In this document: one piece after another, positions 16,453 to 24,211 of the stretch | Numbering within the stretch: position 1 is the first letter of the stretch | Layout: every line of letters begins with the position of its first letter | DNA from: Rhodoferax sp. | GTDB taxonomy: Bacteria; Pseudomonadota; Gammaproteobacteria; Burkholderiales; Burkholderiaceae_C | DNA length: 64,000 nt | NCBI RefSeq assembly: GCF_030697375.1 | Contig: NZ_JAUYQD010000025.1 | Span: 26,156 to 90,155, forward strand | Reading direction: 5' to 3' | Translations under genes and position numbers: made by a program | The notes under the pieces: generated by a model | What the model saw: the letters and a program-made list of their open reading frames with translations, nothing else | Told to the model about the DNA's origin: nothing | Databases searched by the model: none

Positions 16453-17226
16453 ATGCGAAATATTCTGTTTGTCGGTTTTGCCTGTGCGATGCTGGCGGGT
16501 CAGGCAACTGCCGCTGAAAAAGTCGTGCTGGAAGCGGACGATGACTATGCGCCTTATTCCTACGTGGAAAAAGGACAGCACAAAGGCATCTACGTCGATT
16601 TCTTGAAAAAAGTCGCTGAAAAGCTGGCACCTGCTTACGAGGTGAGCCTGCAGCCCGTGCCCTGGAAACGAGGCCTGCAAAACCTGGAAAAAGGCGATTC
16701 ACTGGCCCTGTTCCCGCCCTATTTCAACAAGGAACGCAAGTTCATCCAGCCCTATTCCACGCCGCTGTTTCGGGAAACCGTGGTGTTGTTCTGCACCGAT
16801 GAGGTCATGAAAACGCCACGCAAAAATTTCCCGGATGATTTTGCCGGGCTCACCATCGGTATCAATTTGGGATTTGCTTTGGGTGAAAAAATGGTGTCTG
16901 CCGCCAAATCCGGCAAGATCAAGACCGAAGAGGTCAAGGGCAACGAAGCCAATATCAAAAAGCTGAACGCCGGGCGCATTGGCTGCTATGCCAATGACCG
17001 CATGTCCGTGATCCACAGCGCCAAGGGGCTGCGCGGCGACCCCGAGTTCAAAAACTTCAAACTGCATGAAGCCGTCGAGTTGTCGGGTGAGGACGCCTTC
17101 ATTGGCTACAGCGTTACCAACAATGCCAGCTACAAGGCGGACTTCATCGCCAAGATGAACACTGCCATTGAAGACGCCAAGAAAGCCGGTGTCTTGACCA
17201 AGTTGATCGCGGACTATTCCAAATAG
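16453..17226 (+). CDS. Transporter substrate-binding protein (SBP_bac_3-like)
   Basis: 257 residues from ATG 16453, chosen for the GGGAGA site seven bases upstream. Signal peptide MRNILFVGFACAMLAGQATAA, then a family-3 periplasmic-binding fold: KVVLEADDDYAPYSYVEKGQHKGIYVDFLKKVAEKL (lobe 1), ALFPPYFNKERKFIQPYSTPLF, a hinge near GLTIGINLGFALGEKM and the closing FIAKMNTAIEDAKKAGVLTKLIADY. It binds a small polar solute such as an amino acid in the periplasm. No permease or ATPase gene is adjacent, so it may be an orphan receptor or serve a transporter elsewhere. Confidence 0.85.
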   Translation: MRNILFVGFACAMLAGQATAAEKVVLEADDDYAPYSYVEKGQHKGIYVDFLKKVAEKLAPAYEVSLQPVPWKRGLQNLEKGDSLALFPPYFNKERKFIQPYSTPLFRETVVLFCTDEVMKTPRKNFPDDFAGLTIGINLGFALGEKMVSAAKSGKIKTEEVKGNEANIKKLNAGRIGCYANDRMSVIHSAKGLRGDPEFKNFKLHEAVELSGEDAFIGYSVTNNASYKADFIAKMNTAIEDAKKAGVLTKLIADYSK

Positions 17227-17264
17227 GCCAACGGGGTGCGCCGGGGGGCAGCTCACCGGTGGCG

Positions 17265-18989
17265 CTAGTGCACCGTTTCGCCACTCCGTACGGCAGATAG
17301 CACCCCGCCCGCGGTGCCAATGGGCGCTTCCCGCAACTGGCGGCGCAAGATCTTGCCCAGGCTGGACTTGGGCAGGGGGTCGCTGCGAAATTCGACGATC
17401 TTGGGTACCTTGTAGGCCGCCAGGTGTTTGCGGCAGTGCACGAGCAAGTCATGTTCGGTCAGGGTCGGATCGTTTCTGACCACCACAATCTTCACGACCT
17501 CACCCGACCGCGCGTCGGGCACACCGATGGCGGCTACTTCCGCCACATCGGGGTGCAGAGCCACGGCGTCTTCCACCTGGTTGGGGAACACCTTGAAGCC
17601 TGAAGCCACGATCATGTCCTTTTTACGGCCCGTGATCTTGAAGTAGCCGCGCTCGTCCATGAACCCCATGTCGCCGGTGCGCAGCCACCCCTCGGACGTG
17701 AACACCTTGGCCGTCTCGTCGGGCCGGTTCCAGTAACCTGCCATGACCTGGGGGCCCCGCACGGCGATCTCGCCCACTTCGCCCAAAGACAGTTCTTTGC
17801 CCCGCTCGTCCAGCACCGCCACCTGCGTGGAGGGGAAAGGCATGCCAATGGTGCCGGTCCACTCCACGATGTTGAGCGGGTTGCTCGTCACCCCGGGCGA
17901 GGTTTCGGTCAAGCCATAGGACTCGATGATGGGAAGGCCGGTGGCTTTTTTCCAGCGCTCGGCCACCACACGCTGCACCGCCATGCCACCGGCGTTGGCC
18001 ACCTTCAGCGCACGCCAATCCACTTCGGAAAATTCAGGCGCATCCAGCAAATCGCGGTACAGGGTGCTGACGCCAATGAGCGCGGTCACCGGGTACTTTT
18101 TGAGGTCGTGGATGAAGGCGTGCATATCGCTCGGGTTGGTGACCAGGAGGGTGTGCGCCCCTATCATCATGAACACCAGACAGGCGTTCAGCGCGTAAAT
18201 ATGGGACAGCGGCAAGGGGCAAAGAAACACCTCCTTGCCGTCTTGCAGGCCGTGCGTCAGCCACGCCCCCACCTGCTGCAGATTGGCCACCATGTTGCCG
18301 TGGGTCAGCACCACCCCCTTGGCACCTCCCGTGGTGCCGCCGGTGTACTGCAAAAAGGCAATGTCGCGGTGGCTTAAGGGAACGTGGTGCAGGGTCTGCT
18401 CGGCGCCGGCGCGCAAGGCGGCGTTGAATTCCGACGTATGGGCGATTTCCCAGGGCGGCACCTTTTTTTGGATGTACTTGACCATCAGGTTGGTGAGCAA
18501 CTCCTTCACCACGGGAAACAGGTCGCCTACCTCGGTGGTGATGACGTGCAGCTTGAGAGCCGGGTTCTTGTTCAACACCTCTTGCAAGGTATGGGCAAAG
18601 TTTTCCAGCACCACGATGGCCGAAGCACCGGAGTCCTGCAATTGGAATTCCAACTCGGGCGCGGTGTACTGCGGATTGACGTTGACCACCACCAGCCCGG
18701 CCCGCAGCACGCCAAACAGGGCCACAGGGTACTGCAGCAGGTTGGGCAGCATGAGCGCCACCCGGTCCCCCTTGTGCAGCCCCAGGCCGTTTTGCAGGTA
18801 GGCGGCGAAGTCGCGGCTGGCCTTGTCCACTTCACTGTAGGAGAGGGATGCGCCCATATTGCTGTACGCCGGCGAGTCGCCAAAAAGCTCACAACTGCTG
18901 CGCAACAAATCTCTGAGCGAAGCAAACTCCTCTAGGTTGATTGCGGCGGGAATCCCGGGAGGGTAGTTTTTGAGCCAAATTTGTTCCAT
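17265..18989 (-). CDS. fadD: Long-chain fatty acid--CoA ligase (FadD type)
   Basis: 574 residues from ATG 18989 (MEQIWLKNYPPGIPAAINLEEF), preceded by AGAGGAG; the frame open beyond it is not coding. FadD landmarks: QYTGGTTGGAKGVVLTHGN P-loop (~210), IESYGLTETSPGVTSNP (A5) and the FadD signature GWLRTGDMGFMDERGYFKITGRKKDMIVASGFKVFPNQVED (~430-475). Cytosolic/peripheral-membrane enzyme that activates fatty acids for beta-oxidation. It differs clearly from the synthetase at 7725. Confidence 0.92.
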   Translation of the reverse strand: MEQIWLKNYPPGIPAAINLEEFASLRDLLRSSCELFGDSPAYSNMGASLSYSEVDKASRDFAAYLQNGLGLHKGDRVALMLPNLLQYPVALFGVLRAGLVVVNVNPQYTAPELEFQLQDSGASAIVVLENFAHTLQEVLNKNPALKLHVITTEVGDLFPVVKELLTNLMVKYIQKKVPPWEIAHTSEFNAALRAGAEQTLHHVPLSHRDIAFLQYTGGTTGGAKGVVLTHGNMVANLQQVGAWLTHGLQDGKEVFLCPLPLSHIYALNACLVFMMIGAHTLLVTNPSDMHAFIHDLKKYPVTALIGVSTLYRDLLDAPEFSEVDWRALKVANAGGMAVQRVVAERWKKATGLPIIESYGLTETSPGVTSNPLNIVEWTGTIGMPFPSTQVAVLDERGKELSLGEVGEIAVRGPQVMAGYWNRPDETAKVFTSEGWLRTGDMGFMDERGYFKITGRKKDMIVASGFKVFPNQVEDAVALHPDVAEVAAIGVPDARSGEVVKIVVVRNDPTLTEHDLLVHCRKHLAAYKVPKIVEFRSDPLPKSSLGKILRRQLREAPIGTAGGVLSAVRSGETVH

Positions 18990-19123
18990 GGTGCGCTCCT
19001 CTTTGGTGTCGGCGCACACCCGCCACGGCGATGACCGAACGGCATGCACTGCCGAATTCACTCTAAGAAAACAGCGACAAAATGGGCTTGCGTATTCGCA
19101 AAATAGCGTCTTTGCGTTGCGGA

Positions 19124-20179
19124 CTAAACAATCAGCGGTTCTTCCTGCATGGCTTCCATCTGCTCTTCCAACATCTGCACCTGGCCTTGCCAGTAGTCGC
19201 TGGAGCCAAACCACGGGAAGTTGATGGGAAAGGTGGGGTCGTGCCAGCGCCGGGCCAGCCAGGCGCTGTAATGGACCAGGCGCAGGGTGCGCAAGGGTTC
19301 GATCAGCGCCAGCTCCCGTCGGTCGAACTCCCGAAACTGCTCGTAGCCGTCCACCAGCGCCCCCAGTTGGCGGCTGCGCTGTTGGCGGTCGCCGCTGAGC
19401 AGCATCCACAGGTCTTGCACGGCCGGGCCGCTGCGGGCGTCGTCCAGGTCCACAAAGTGCGGGCCGGGTCCGGCACTGGCGGGCGAATCCAACGGTGTCC
19501 ACAGAATATTGCCGGGGTGGCAGTCGCCGTGCAGGCGCAGGGTGCGAATGGGCGCAGATTCGGAGCCATTTTGGCCTCTAGCCCCCGTAAAATAAGCGTG
19601 AGCAGCTATTAAATCAATAGCATCTTGCGAGGCCTTGGCCCAGGCCGATTGCACGTCCAGCGGCACCTTGTCGTGGCCCAGCAGCCAGGTGCGCGAGTCG
19701 ATGCCAAAGCTTTGCAGGTCCAGCGCGGGCCGGTGCACAAAGGGCTTGGCGGCACCTACCGCGTGGATACGCGCCAGAAAGCGGCCGACCCACTCCAGCA
19801 CGTCGGGGTCGTCCAGCTCGGGCGGACGCCCGCCCCGGCTGGGGCTGACGCTGAAGGCAAAGCCGCCAAAGTGGTTCAGCGTGCTGCCGTTCAGGGTGAG
19901 CGGCCCCACCACGGGAATCTCCGCAGCCATCAGTTCGGCGGCAAAGGCGTGCTCCTCCAGAATCTGCGCCTCGCTCCAGCGCTCGGGGCGGTAAAACTTG
20001 GCCACCACCGCCGGGCCGTCTTCCAGGTGCAACTGGTAGACCCGGTTTTCATAGGAACTCAGGGCCAGCTGGCGGCCATCGCCATACAGCCCCACGCTGG
20101 CCAGCGCGTCCATGACCAGGTCGGGGGTGAGCGCCTCGAATGCGTGAACGGGCGCGTGGGGGGTGGAGGTGGAATGCAT
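19124..20179 (-). CDS. srkA: Serine/threonine protein kinase of the SrkA/YihE type
   Basis: 351 residues, slightly longer than E. coli SrkA (328). Aminoglycoside-phosphotransferase-like kinase fold: an N-terminal SYENRVYQLHLEDGPAVVAKFYRPERW segment carries the ATP-binding Lys, LRLHGDCHPGNILWT the catalytic loop (HGDxHxxN) and HFVDLDDARSGPAVQDLWMLLSG the Mg-binding Asp. SrkA protects against stress-induced cell death. Residues ~186-203 (DAIDLIAAHAYFTGARGQ) are encoded by a copy of the dispersed repeat lying antisense in the frame, just before the catalytic loop, which accounts for much of the extra length. Confidence 0.85.
   Translation of the reverse strand: MHSTSTPHAPVHAFEALTPDLVMDALASVGLYGDGRQLALSSYENRVYQLHLEDGPAVVAKFYRPERWSEAQILEEHAFAAELMAAEIPVVGPLTLNGSTLNHFGGFAFSVSPSRGGRPPELDDPDVLEWVGRFLARIHAVGAAKPFVHRPALDLQSFGIDSRTWLLGHDKVPLDVQSAWAKASQDAIDLIAAHAYFTGARGQNGSESAPIRTLRLHGDCHPGNILWTPLDSPASAGPGPHFVDLDDARSGPAVQDLWMLLSGDRQQRSRQLGALVDGYEQFREFDRRELALIEPLRTLRLVHYSAWLARRWHDPTFPINFPWFGSSDYWQGQVQMLEEQMEAMQEEPLIV
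19573..19622 (+). repeat. Dispersed ~50-bp repeat, copy 4, inside the kinase gene
   Basis: Nearly the full consensus, starting GGCCTCTAGCCCCCG and including GAGCAGCTATTAAATCAATA, with perfect hairpin arms GCTATT/AATAGC. It sits inside the minus-strand kinase frame without breaking it. Confidence 0.85.
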
Positions 20180-20254
20180 GGCGCCATTGTCGGCGATGGC
20201 GCCATGCAGGAAGACAGCATGGACATCCCCAGCGTGTGCACCGCCTTAGTGGCC

Positions 20255-20851
20255 TTAGCGGCCTTTGGAGATGCCGCCCGCAGTGGCTCCAAGGAGCTGG
20301 TGATGCCGTGCGGATTCGGTGATCAGCGCTTGAAGATACCTGGCACAGGCGGCAGGTGCGTAGTGCGCAGAACAGGGGTTCATGAAACCGTGCAAGGTAC
20401 CCGGCTCAACAGAGGCACGCACAGGGTCCCGTGCAATAGCCTGGGCCAGCTCTGCGGGCAAGAAGGAGGGCTCTTGTTCCGCAAATACGGCGGTAACCGC
20501 GATCTTCGGGATCAACCCAGAATAGTCACGAATCCGCGACCCGTAGAAGAGTGTTGCCAGGCTGTGCGGATGGCAGTCGTGCTGTGCCGCGTACACCCAT
20601 GCCGCGGTCGCCCCCACGCTGAAACCGATGAGAAATACGGGTCCCTGGCCAGCCGTTGCGGCAATTTTCTCGGCATAGGAGGCGATGCCATTTTGGGCAA
20701 TAAAGACCGAAACGGCCTCTTGTTCGTTGGCGTAGGGGCATGCATCCGTGTCCCATGGCGACACAAAGACTGCATCCCGGCCCAAAGGGGCCAGCAGGGA
20801 ACGCAGCTCCGCCGTGATGCCGTGAATATCGGTTGCAATGAGGATTGGCAT
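20255..20851 (-). CDS. Dienelactone hydrolase-like alpha/beta hydrolase
   Basis: 198 residues from ATG 20851 (MPILIATDIHG). The nucleophile elbow is GFSVGATAAW with Ser78 where true dienelactone hydrolases have Cys, and LHGFM carries the catalytic His154. The acid is probably the Glu or Asp near AVFAEQEPSF. Small cytosolic esterase/hydrolase; substrate unknown. Divergent from a Crp-type regulator starting 150 bp away, which likely controls it. Confidence 0.75.
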   Translation of the reverse strand: MPILIATDIHGITAELRSLLAPLGRDAVFVSPWDTDACPYANEQEAVSVFIAQNGIASYAEKIAATAGQGPVFLIGFSVGATAAWVYAAQHDCHPHSLATLFYGSRIRDYSGLIPKIAVTAVFAEQEPSFLPAELAQAIARDPVRASVEPGTLHGFMNPCSAHYAPAACARYLQALITESARHHQLLGATAGGISKGR

Positions 20852-21000
20852 GGTTTTACGCTTGTGGTGAGGGGTCCGATGTACAGGGCAAGGCCCGGCG
20901 TCCATTGTCAACGCTGGCGAAGTCCCGTGCTGTGCAGGGCAAACCAAGCTGCGATACTTGGCCGCATGCAGTCGAATCCCCTCCCCCTCACGGTGTGCCT

Positions 21001-21603
21001 ATGGCACTGAACTGCGCACTGTGCCAGCCCTCCGAGCTGGAGCGGCTGATTCACACCGAGCCAGCGGTCGCGGCGCAATGGCGCGCGCTGCCCCGCAAGT
21101 CCTTCGCCCCCGGCGCCGTGCTGCAAGAGGCCGCACAAAGCTGCACGCGCAGTTGGCTGATCGAGCAAGGCCTGGTACGTTGTTACTACCTGAGTGAACA
21201 AGGCACGCAGCGCAACCGCTCTTTCCATGCCGAAGGTGCCTGGGTGGGTGGCAGCATGCCGCCCGTGACCCATCCCAGCCCCTACACCATCGAAGCCCTG
21301 GAGCCGACGCAGACGGTGGAGCTGGGCCACGCCACGCTGCTGGCCTGGCACCAGCAGTTTCCACAAATCCAGCCTTTGCTGGACGAAGCCATGGGCTGTT
21401 TGTTCACCCACCAGTCCCGCCGGGAAGCGGACCTGCTGACGCTCTCACCCCAGGCCCGGTATACGGCCTTTCTGGCAGACCAGAGCGCCCTGGTGGAGCG
21501 CATCCCGATTCACCATGTGGCCAGCTACCTGGGCATCTCCAATGTCTCGCTCTCGCGCATCCGGGCACGGCTGGGCATGGTCCATCAGGGCCGCGCCCCC
21601 TAG
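21001..21603 (+). CDS. Crp/Fnr family transcriptional regulator
   Basis: 200 residues from ATG 21001; upstream in-frame extension enters the divergent promoter space. N-terminal cyclic-nucleotide-binding-like fold (~30-120: KSFAPGAVLQEAAQSCTRSWLIEQGLVRCYYLSEQGTQRNRSF) and C-terminal helical DNA-binding region with IPIHHVASYLGISNVSLSRIRARLG as recognition helices. The pattern matches the short Crp group of one-component regulators that often sit beside a single metabolic gene. It probably regulates the divergent hydrolase. Its stop overlaps the stop region of the convergent cytochrome gene (21600-21603). Confidence 0.82.
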   Translation: MALNCALCQPSELERLIHTEPAVAAQWRALPRKSFAPGAVLQEAAQSCTRSWLIEQGLVRCYYLSEQGTQRNRSFHAEGAWVGGSMPPVTHPSPYTIEALEPTQTVELGHATLLAWHQQFPQIQPLLDEAMGCLFTHQSRREADLLTLSPQARYTAFLADQSALVERIPIHHVASYLGISNVSLSRIRARLGMVHQGRAP

Positions 21604-22223
21604 GGCTGGGTGGGCCAGGCCGAGACGGTTTTGGCCAGGCCCGGCATGCTCACACGCGGCAGCGCCTCGCGGTTCATCACGGCAGTAGACGGCACCAGGC
21701 CGTTGAGGTGCAGCAGGTGCGCCGTGAGGGCGTACACCGCGTCGTCGGTCAAGCTCTTGGGCGCATGGTGCGGCATGGCGCGGCGCACATAGTCAAACAG
21801 CGTGGTGGCATAGGGCCAGCGCGCGCCCACCGACACCACCAGCAGCGGGTTGCTGCGGATACGCAGCACGCGCAAAGGGTCGCTCCAGCCAAAGAAACCG
21901 TCCGAGCCCGCCAGCCGCGCCGCCGGGCCTTCTATGCCGGTGTCGCCGTGGCAGGCAGCGCACTGCGCCTGGTACAGGCGGGCGCCCTGGGCCACACTGC
22001 CCTGCCCGGGCGGCAAGTTGCGCCCATCGGGAAAAATGGTGATGGAGAAACGGTCGATGTGCGCCTGCGGCAGAGGCTGGCCCAGGCCGATGATCGGCGG
22101 TGTGATCAGCGGCAGGGCTGGCTGCCTATCGGGCGCAGCCAAGGGCTGTGCTTGCACGGCTGCCGCAAGCAGCACGCCCCCCAGCAGCAGTTGACCCGGG
22201 CGCTGAACCCCGCGTTTACGCAT
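21600..22223 (-). CDS. c-type cytochrome (SoxD/SorB-like partner)
   Basis: 207 residues from ATG 22223, which overlaps the stop of the upstream molybdoenzyme by 8 bp. Signal sequence MRKRGVQRPGQLLLGGVLLAAAVQAQ, one heme-c site CAACH (Cys88, Cys91, His92) and a Met in RRAMPHHAPKSL as the likely sixth ligand. It should accept electrons from the periplasmic molybdoenzyme encoded before it. It is about half the length of canonical diheme SoxD and larger than SorB, so the exact type is open. Confidence 0.82.
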   Translation of the reverse strand: MRKRGVQRPGQLLLGGVLLAAAVQAQPLAAPDRQPALPLITPPIIGLGQPLPQAHIDRFSITIFPDGRNLPPGQGSVAQGARLYQAQCAACHGDTGIEGPAARLAGSDGFFGWSDPLRVLRIRSNPLLVVSVGARWPYATTLFDYVRRAMPHHAPKSLTDDAVYALTAHLLHLNGLVPSTAVMNREALPRVSMPGLAKTVSAWPTQP

Positions 22224-23490
22224 AGACGTTCTCCACGCGGCCATCCGTCCCCACGCGCCAGGCCTGCACTGCGTTGTAGTGGTGGAAAGACTGCATCGCG
22301 TACTTGCGTTTCCATTCGCTGCGCGAAGGCTGGCTGCGGCCGTGCTCATCCGTGGCGCGGCTCATCAAGGTGGCCTTTTTCCCGTCCCACTGCCAGGGCA
22401 GGGTGAAGCGGGTGAAGGCGCGGTCCAGCACCGGCGCGTGCAACTGCGCCAGCGCCCAGGACTTGCCACCATCCACCGAGACCTCCACCTTGGCAATGCG
22501 CCCGTGGCCGGACCAGGCCAGCCCCCCGATTTCGTAGAAACCCCGGGCCTCGGGCAGGGTTTGCAAGCCCGAGGGATGGGTGATGACCGACTTGACGTCC
22601 ATGTGGAAGGCAAAACGCTCGATCTGCCCATTGTCCAAAACCTGTGTGTACAGCCCGGACTCGTCCTTGGTATAGGCCGGCTGATCGGTCACCTCCAGCC
22701 GGTGCAGCCACTTCACGTTGACATTGCCCTCCCAGCCCGGCATGAACAGGCGCATGGGGTAACCCTGGGAGGGGCGCAGGCGCTCGCCATTTTGGTAGAG
22801 CGCCACAAAGCCGTCTTTGAGCAAGGCCGACAAGGGCAGGCTGCGGCTGTGCGAGCCGCCGTCCGCGCCTTCGGCCACCACCCAGGTGGCGCCCTCCTTC
22901 AAACCGGCTTCGTTGAACAGGTAGGACAGAGGCACACCGGTCCACTCCGCGCAGGACACCTCGCCCGCCAAATCGCCCAGGGTCTGGTTCATCGCCGTGG
23001 GCGACAGGGCGTTGGCCGCCGAGTTGCCTGCGCACTCCAGAAAGTGGATGCGGCTGACCATGGGGTAACGCAGCAAGCGCTCCACATCAAAGCGCAGGGG
23101 GCGCTTCACCAGGCCATGGACCATCAATTCGTGGCGGTCCGGCGCCATCTCGGGCAGGGCATTGTGGTGCACCGAAAAATGCAGGCCACTGGGCGTGATG
23201 ATGCCGCGCTGGTGCTGCAAAGGGGTACGCCAGATGGCAAAGCCCGCCGTCTGCGCGGTGCTGGGGTGGGCCACCCTTTGCACGGACTGCTCGTGGGCCG
23301 AGGGCTGGCCGTACGCCAGGTCCGCGCCCCCCAGGGTCTTCATCGAATCGGGCATGCGGGAGGCCAGTGGTAGCGGCGGCGCTGCGGCGGTGGCCACCTC
23401 GCCCAGGGCTGCCATACCCATGGCCAGGCCGCTGCCAAGAAATCTGCGCCTATGGGTCGGAAGGCCTTGGCGGCCCGTGGGAAAAGTCAT
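22216..23490 (-). CDS. SoxC-like sulfite/sulfane dehydrogenase, molybdopterin subunit
   Basis: 424 residues from ATG 23490 (MTFPTGRQGLPTHRRRFLGSG), with CGGAG before it. Twin-arginine signal (RRRFLGSGLAMGMAAL), then the sulfite-oxidase Moco domain whose ligand Cys153 lies in HFLECAGNSAANALSP, and a C-terminal Ig-like dimerisation domain (AKVEVSVDGGKSWALAQL). Exported folded by Tat and paired with the cytochrome c gene. Expected reaction: oxidation of sulfite or a sulfur-carrier-bound sulfane. No soxXYZAB genes are nearby, so a stand-alone sulfite dehydrogenase is more likely than thiosulfate oxidation. Confidence 0.87.
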   Translation of the reverse strand: MTFPTGRQGLPTHRRRFLGSGLAMGMAALGEVATAAAPPLPLASRMPDSMKTLGGADLAYGQPSAHEQSVQRVAHPSTAQTAGFAIWRTPLQHQRGIITPSGLHFSVHHNALPEMAPDRHELMVHGLVKRPLRFDVERLLRYPMVSRIHFLECAGNSAANALSPTAMNQTLGDLAGEVSCAEWTGVPLSYLFNEAGLKEGATWVVAEGADGGSHSRSLPLSALLKDGFVALYQNGERLRPSQGYPMRLFMPGWEGNVNVKWLHRLEVTDQPAYTKDESGLYTQVLDNGQIERFAFHMDVKSVITHPSGLQTLPEARGFYEIGGLAWSGHGRIAKVEVSVDGGKSWALAQLHAPVLDRAFTRFTLPWQWDGKKATLMSRATDEHGRSQPSRSEWKRKYAMQSFHHYNAVQAWRVGTDGRVENVYA

Positions 23491-23629
23491 GCACTCGCTC
23501 CGGTAAAACGGCCGGTTCAGCCGCGGTGCCAGTGTGGAGGGTTCCGCGCGCGAATGCATTAACCCTTGTTAATGCGGCAAGTACAGGAAGAAGGGGGGGG
23601 GACTTGGCGGCTGGTCAAGGGGCGCTTTG

Positions 23630-24133
23630 TCAGGGCCGCCGGAATGCAACTTGCTGGGAAGACCAGTATTTGGAGCGTAAATCGTCCAGCCGGACCTCCC
23701 CACCGGTGGACGGGGCGTGGACAAATCGACCGTCTCCCACATAAATCCCTGCGTGCACGGCCGTGCCACTTTGAATGAACAGAACCAGATCCGCCGTGCG
23801 GACGGAATCTCTCGGCACGGACTGCCCCCAAGTTTGCAGCTTGGCAACGGTGCGCGGGGAGGCAACGCCGCCCCGCGCTCGAAAGACATGGCCGATCAGA
23901 CCACTGCAATCAAAGCCCGATTCCGGCGTATTGCCGCCATAGCGGTAGGGCGTACCCACCAAACCAATGGCATAGACCGTCACTTCGTTGGACTGCGCTT
24001 GCGAGAGCCGTGAGGGCACATCCCCTGCATTGGCAGATGGAGCATATTGAGGCGGCACCGTGCCGCACCCCGCAAGAGCGAACAGCAGCACCATGAGCAC
24101 AGAAGCCAGCCCCCCGCGCTTATCTACATTCAT
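23630..24133 (-). CDS. NlpC/P60 (C40) peptidase, lipoprotein
   Basis: 167 residues from ATG 24133. Lipobox LAGC (Cys23) after MNVDKRGGLASVLMVLLFA predicts a lipid anchor. NlpC/P60 domain ~50-165 with catalytic Cys76 in ESGFDCSGLIGHVF, His127 in AVHAGIYVGDG and a further His139 in RFVHAPSTGG. Such enzymes cleave peptidoglycan stem peptides (MepS/Spr-like). A single-gene unit downstream of the histidine-kinase operon and on the same strand. Confidence 0.9.
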   Translation of the reverse strand: MNVDKRGGLASVLMVLLFALAGCGTVPPQYAPSANAGDVPSRLSQAQSNEVTVYAIGLVGTPYRYGGNTPESGFDCSGLIGHVFRARGGVASPRTVAKLQTWGQSVPRDSVRTADLVLFIQSGTAVHAGIYVGDGRFVHAPSTGGEVRLDDLRSKYWSSQQVAFRRP

Positions 24134-24211
24134 AAAAAACCTTCTTGGGCAGGGTCGCGCCCCGCCTTGCGTTTGAAGCGCCCACTGTACCAAGGTTTAT
24201 GAATACAGCGG

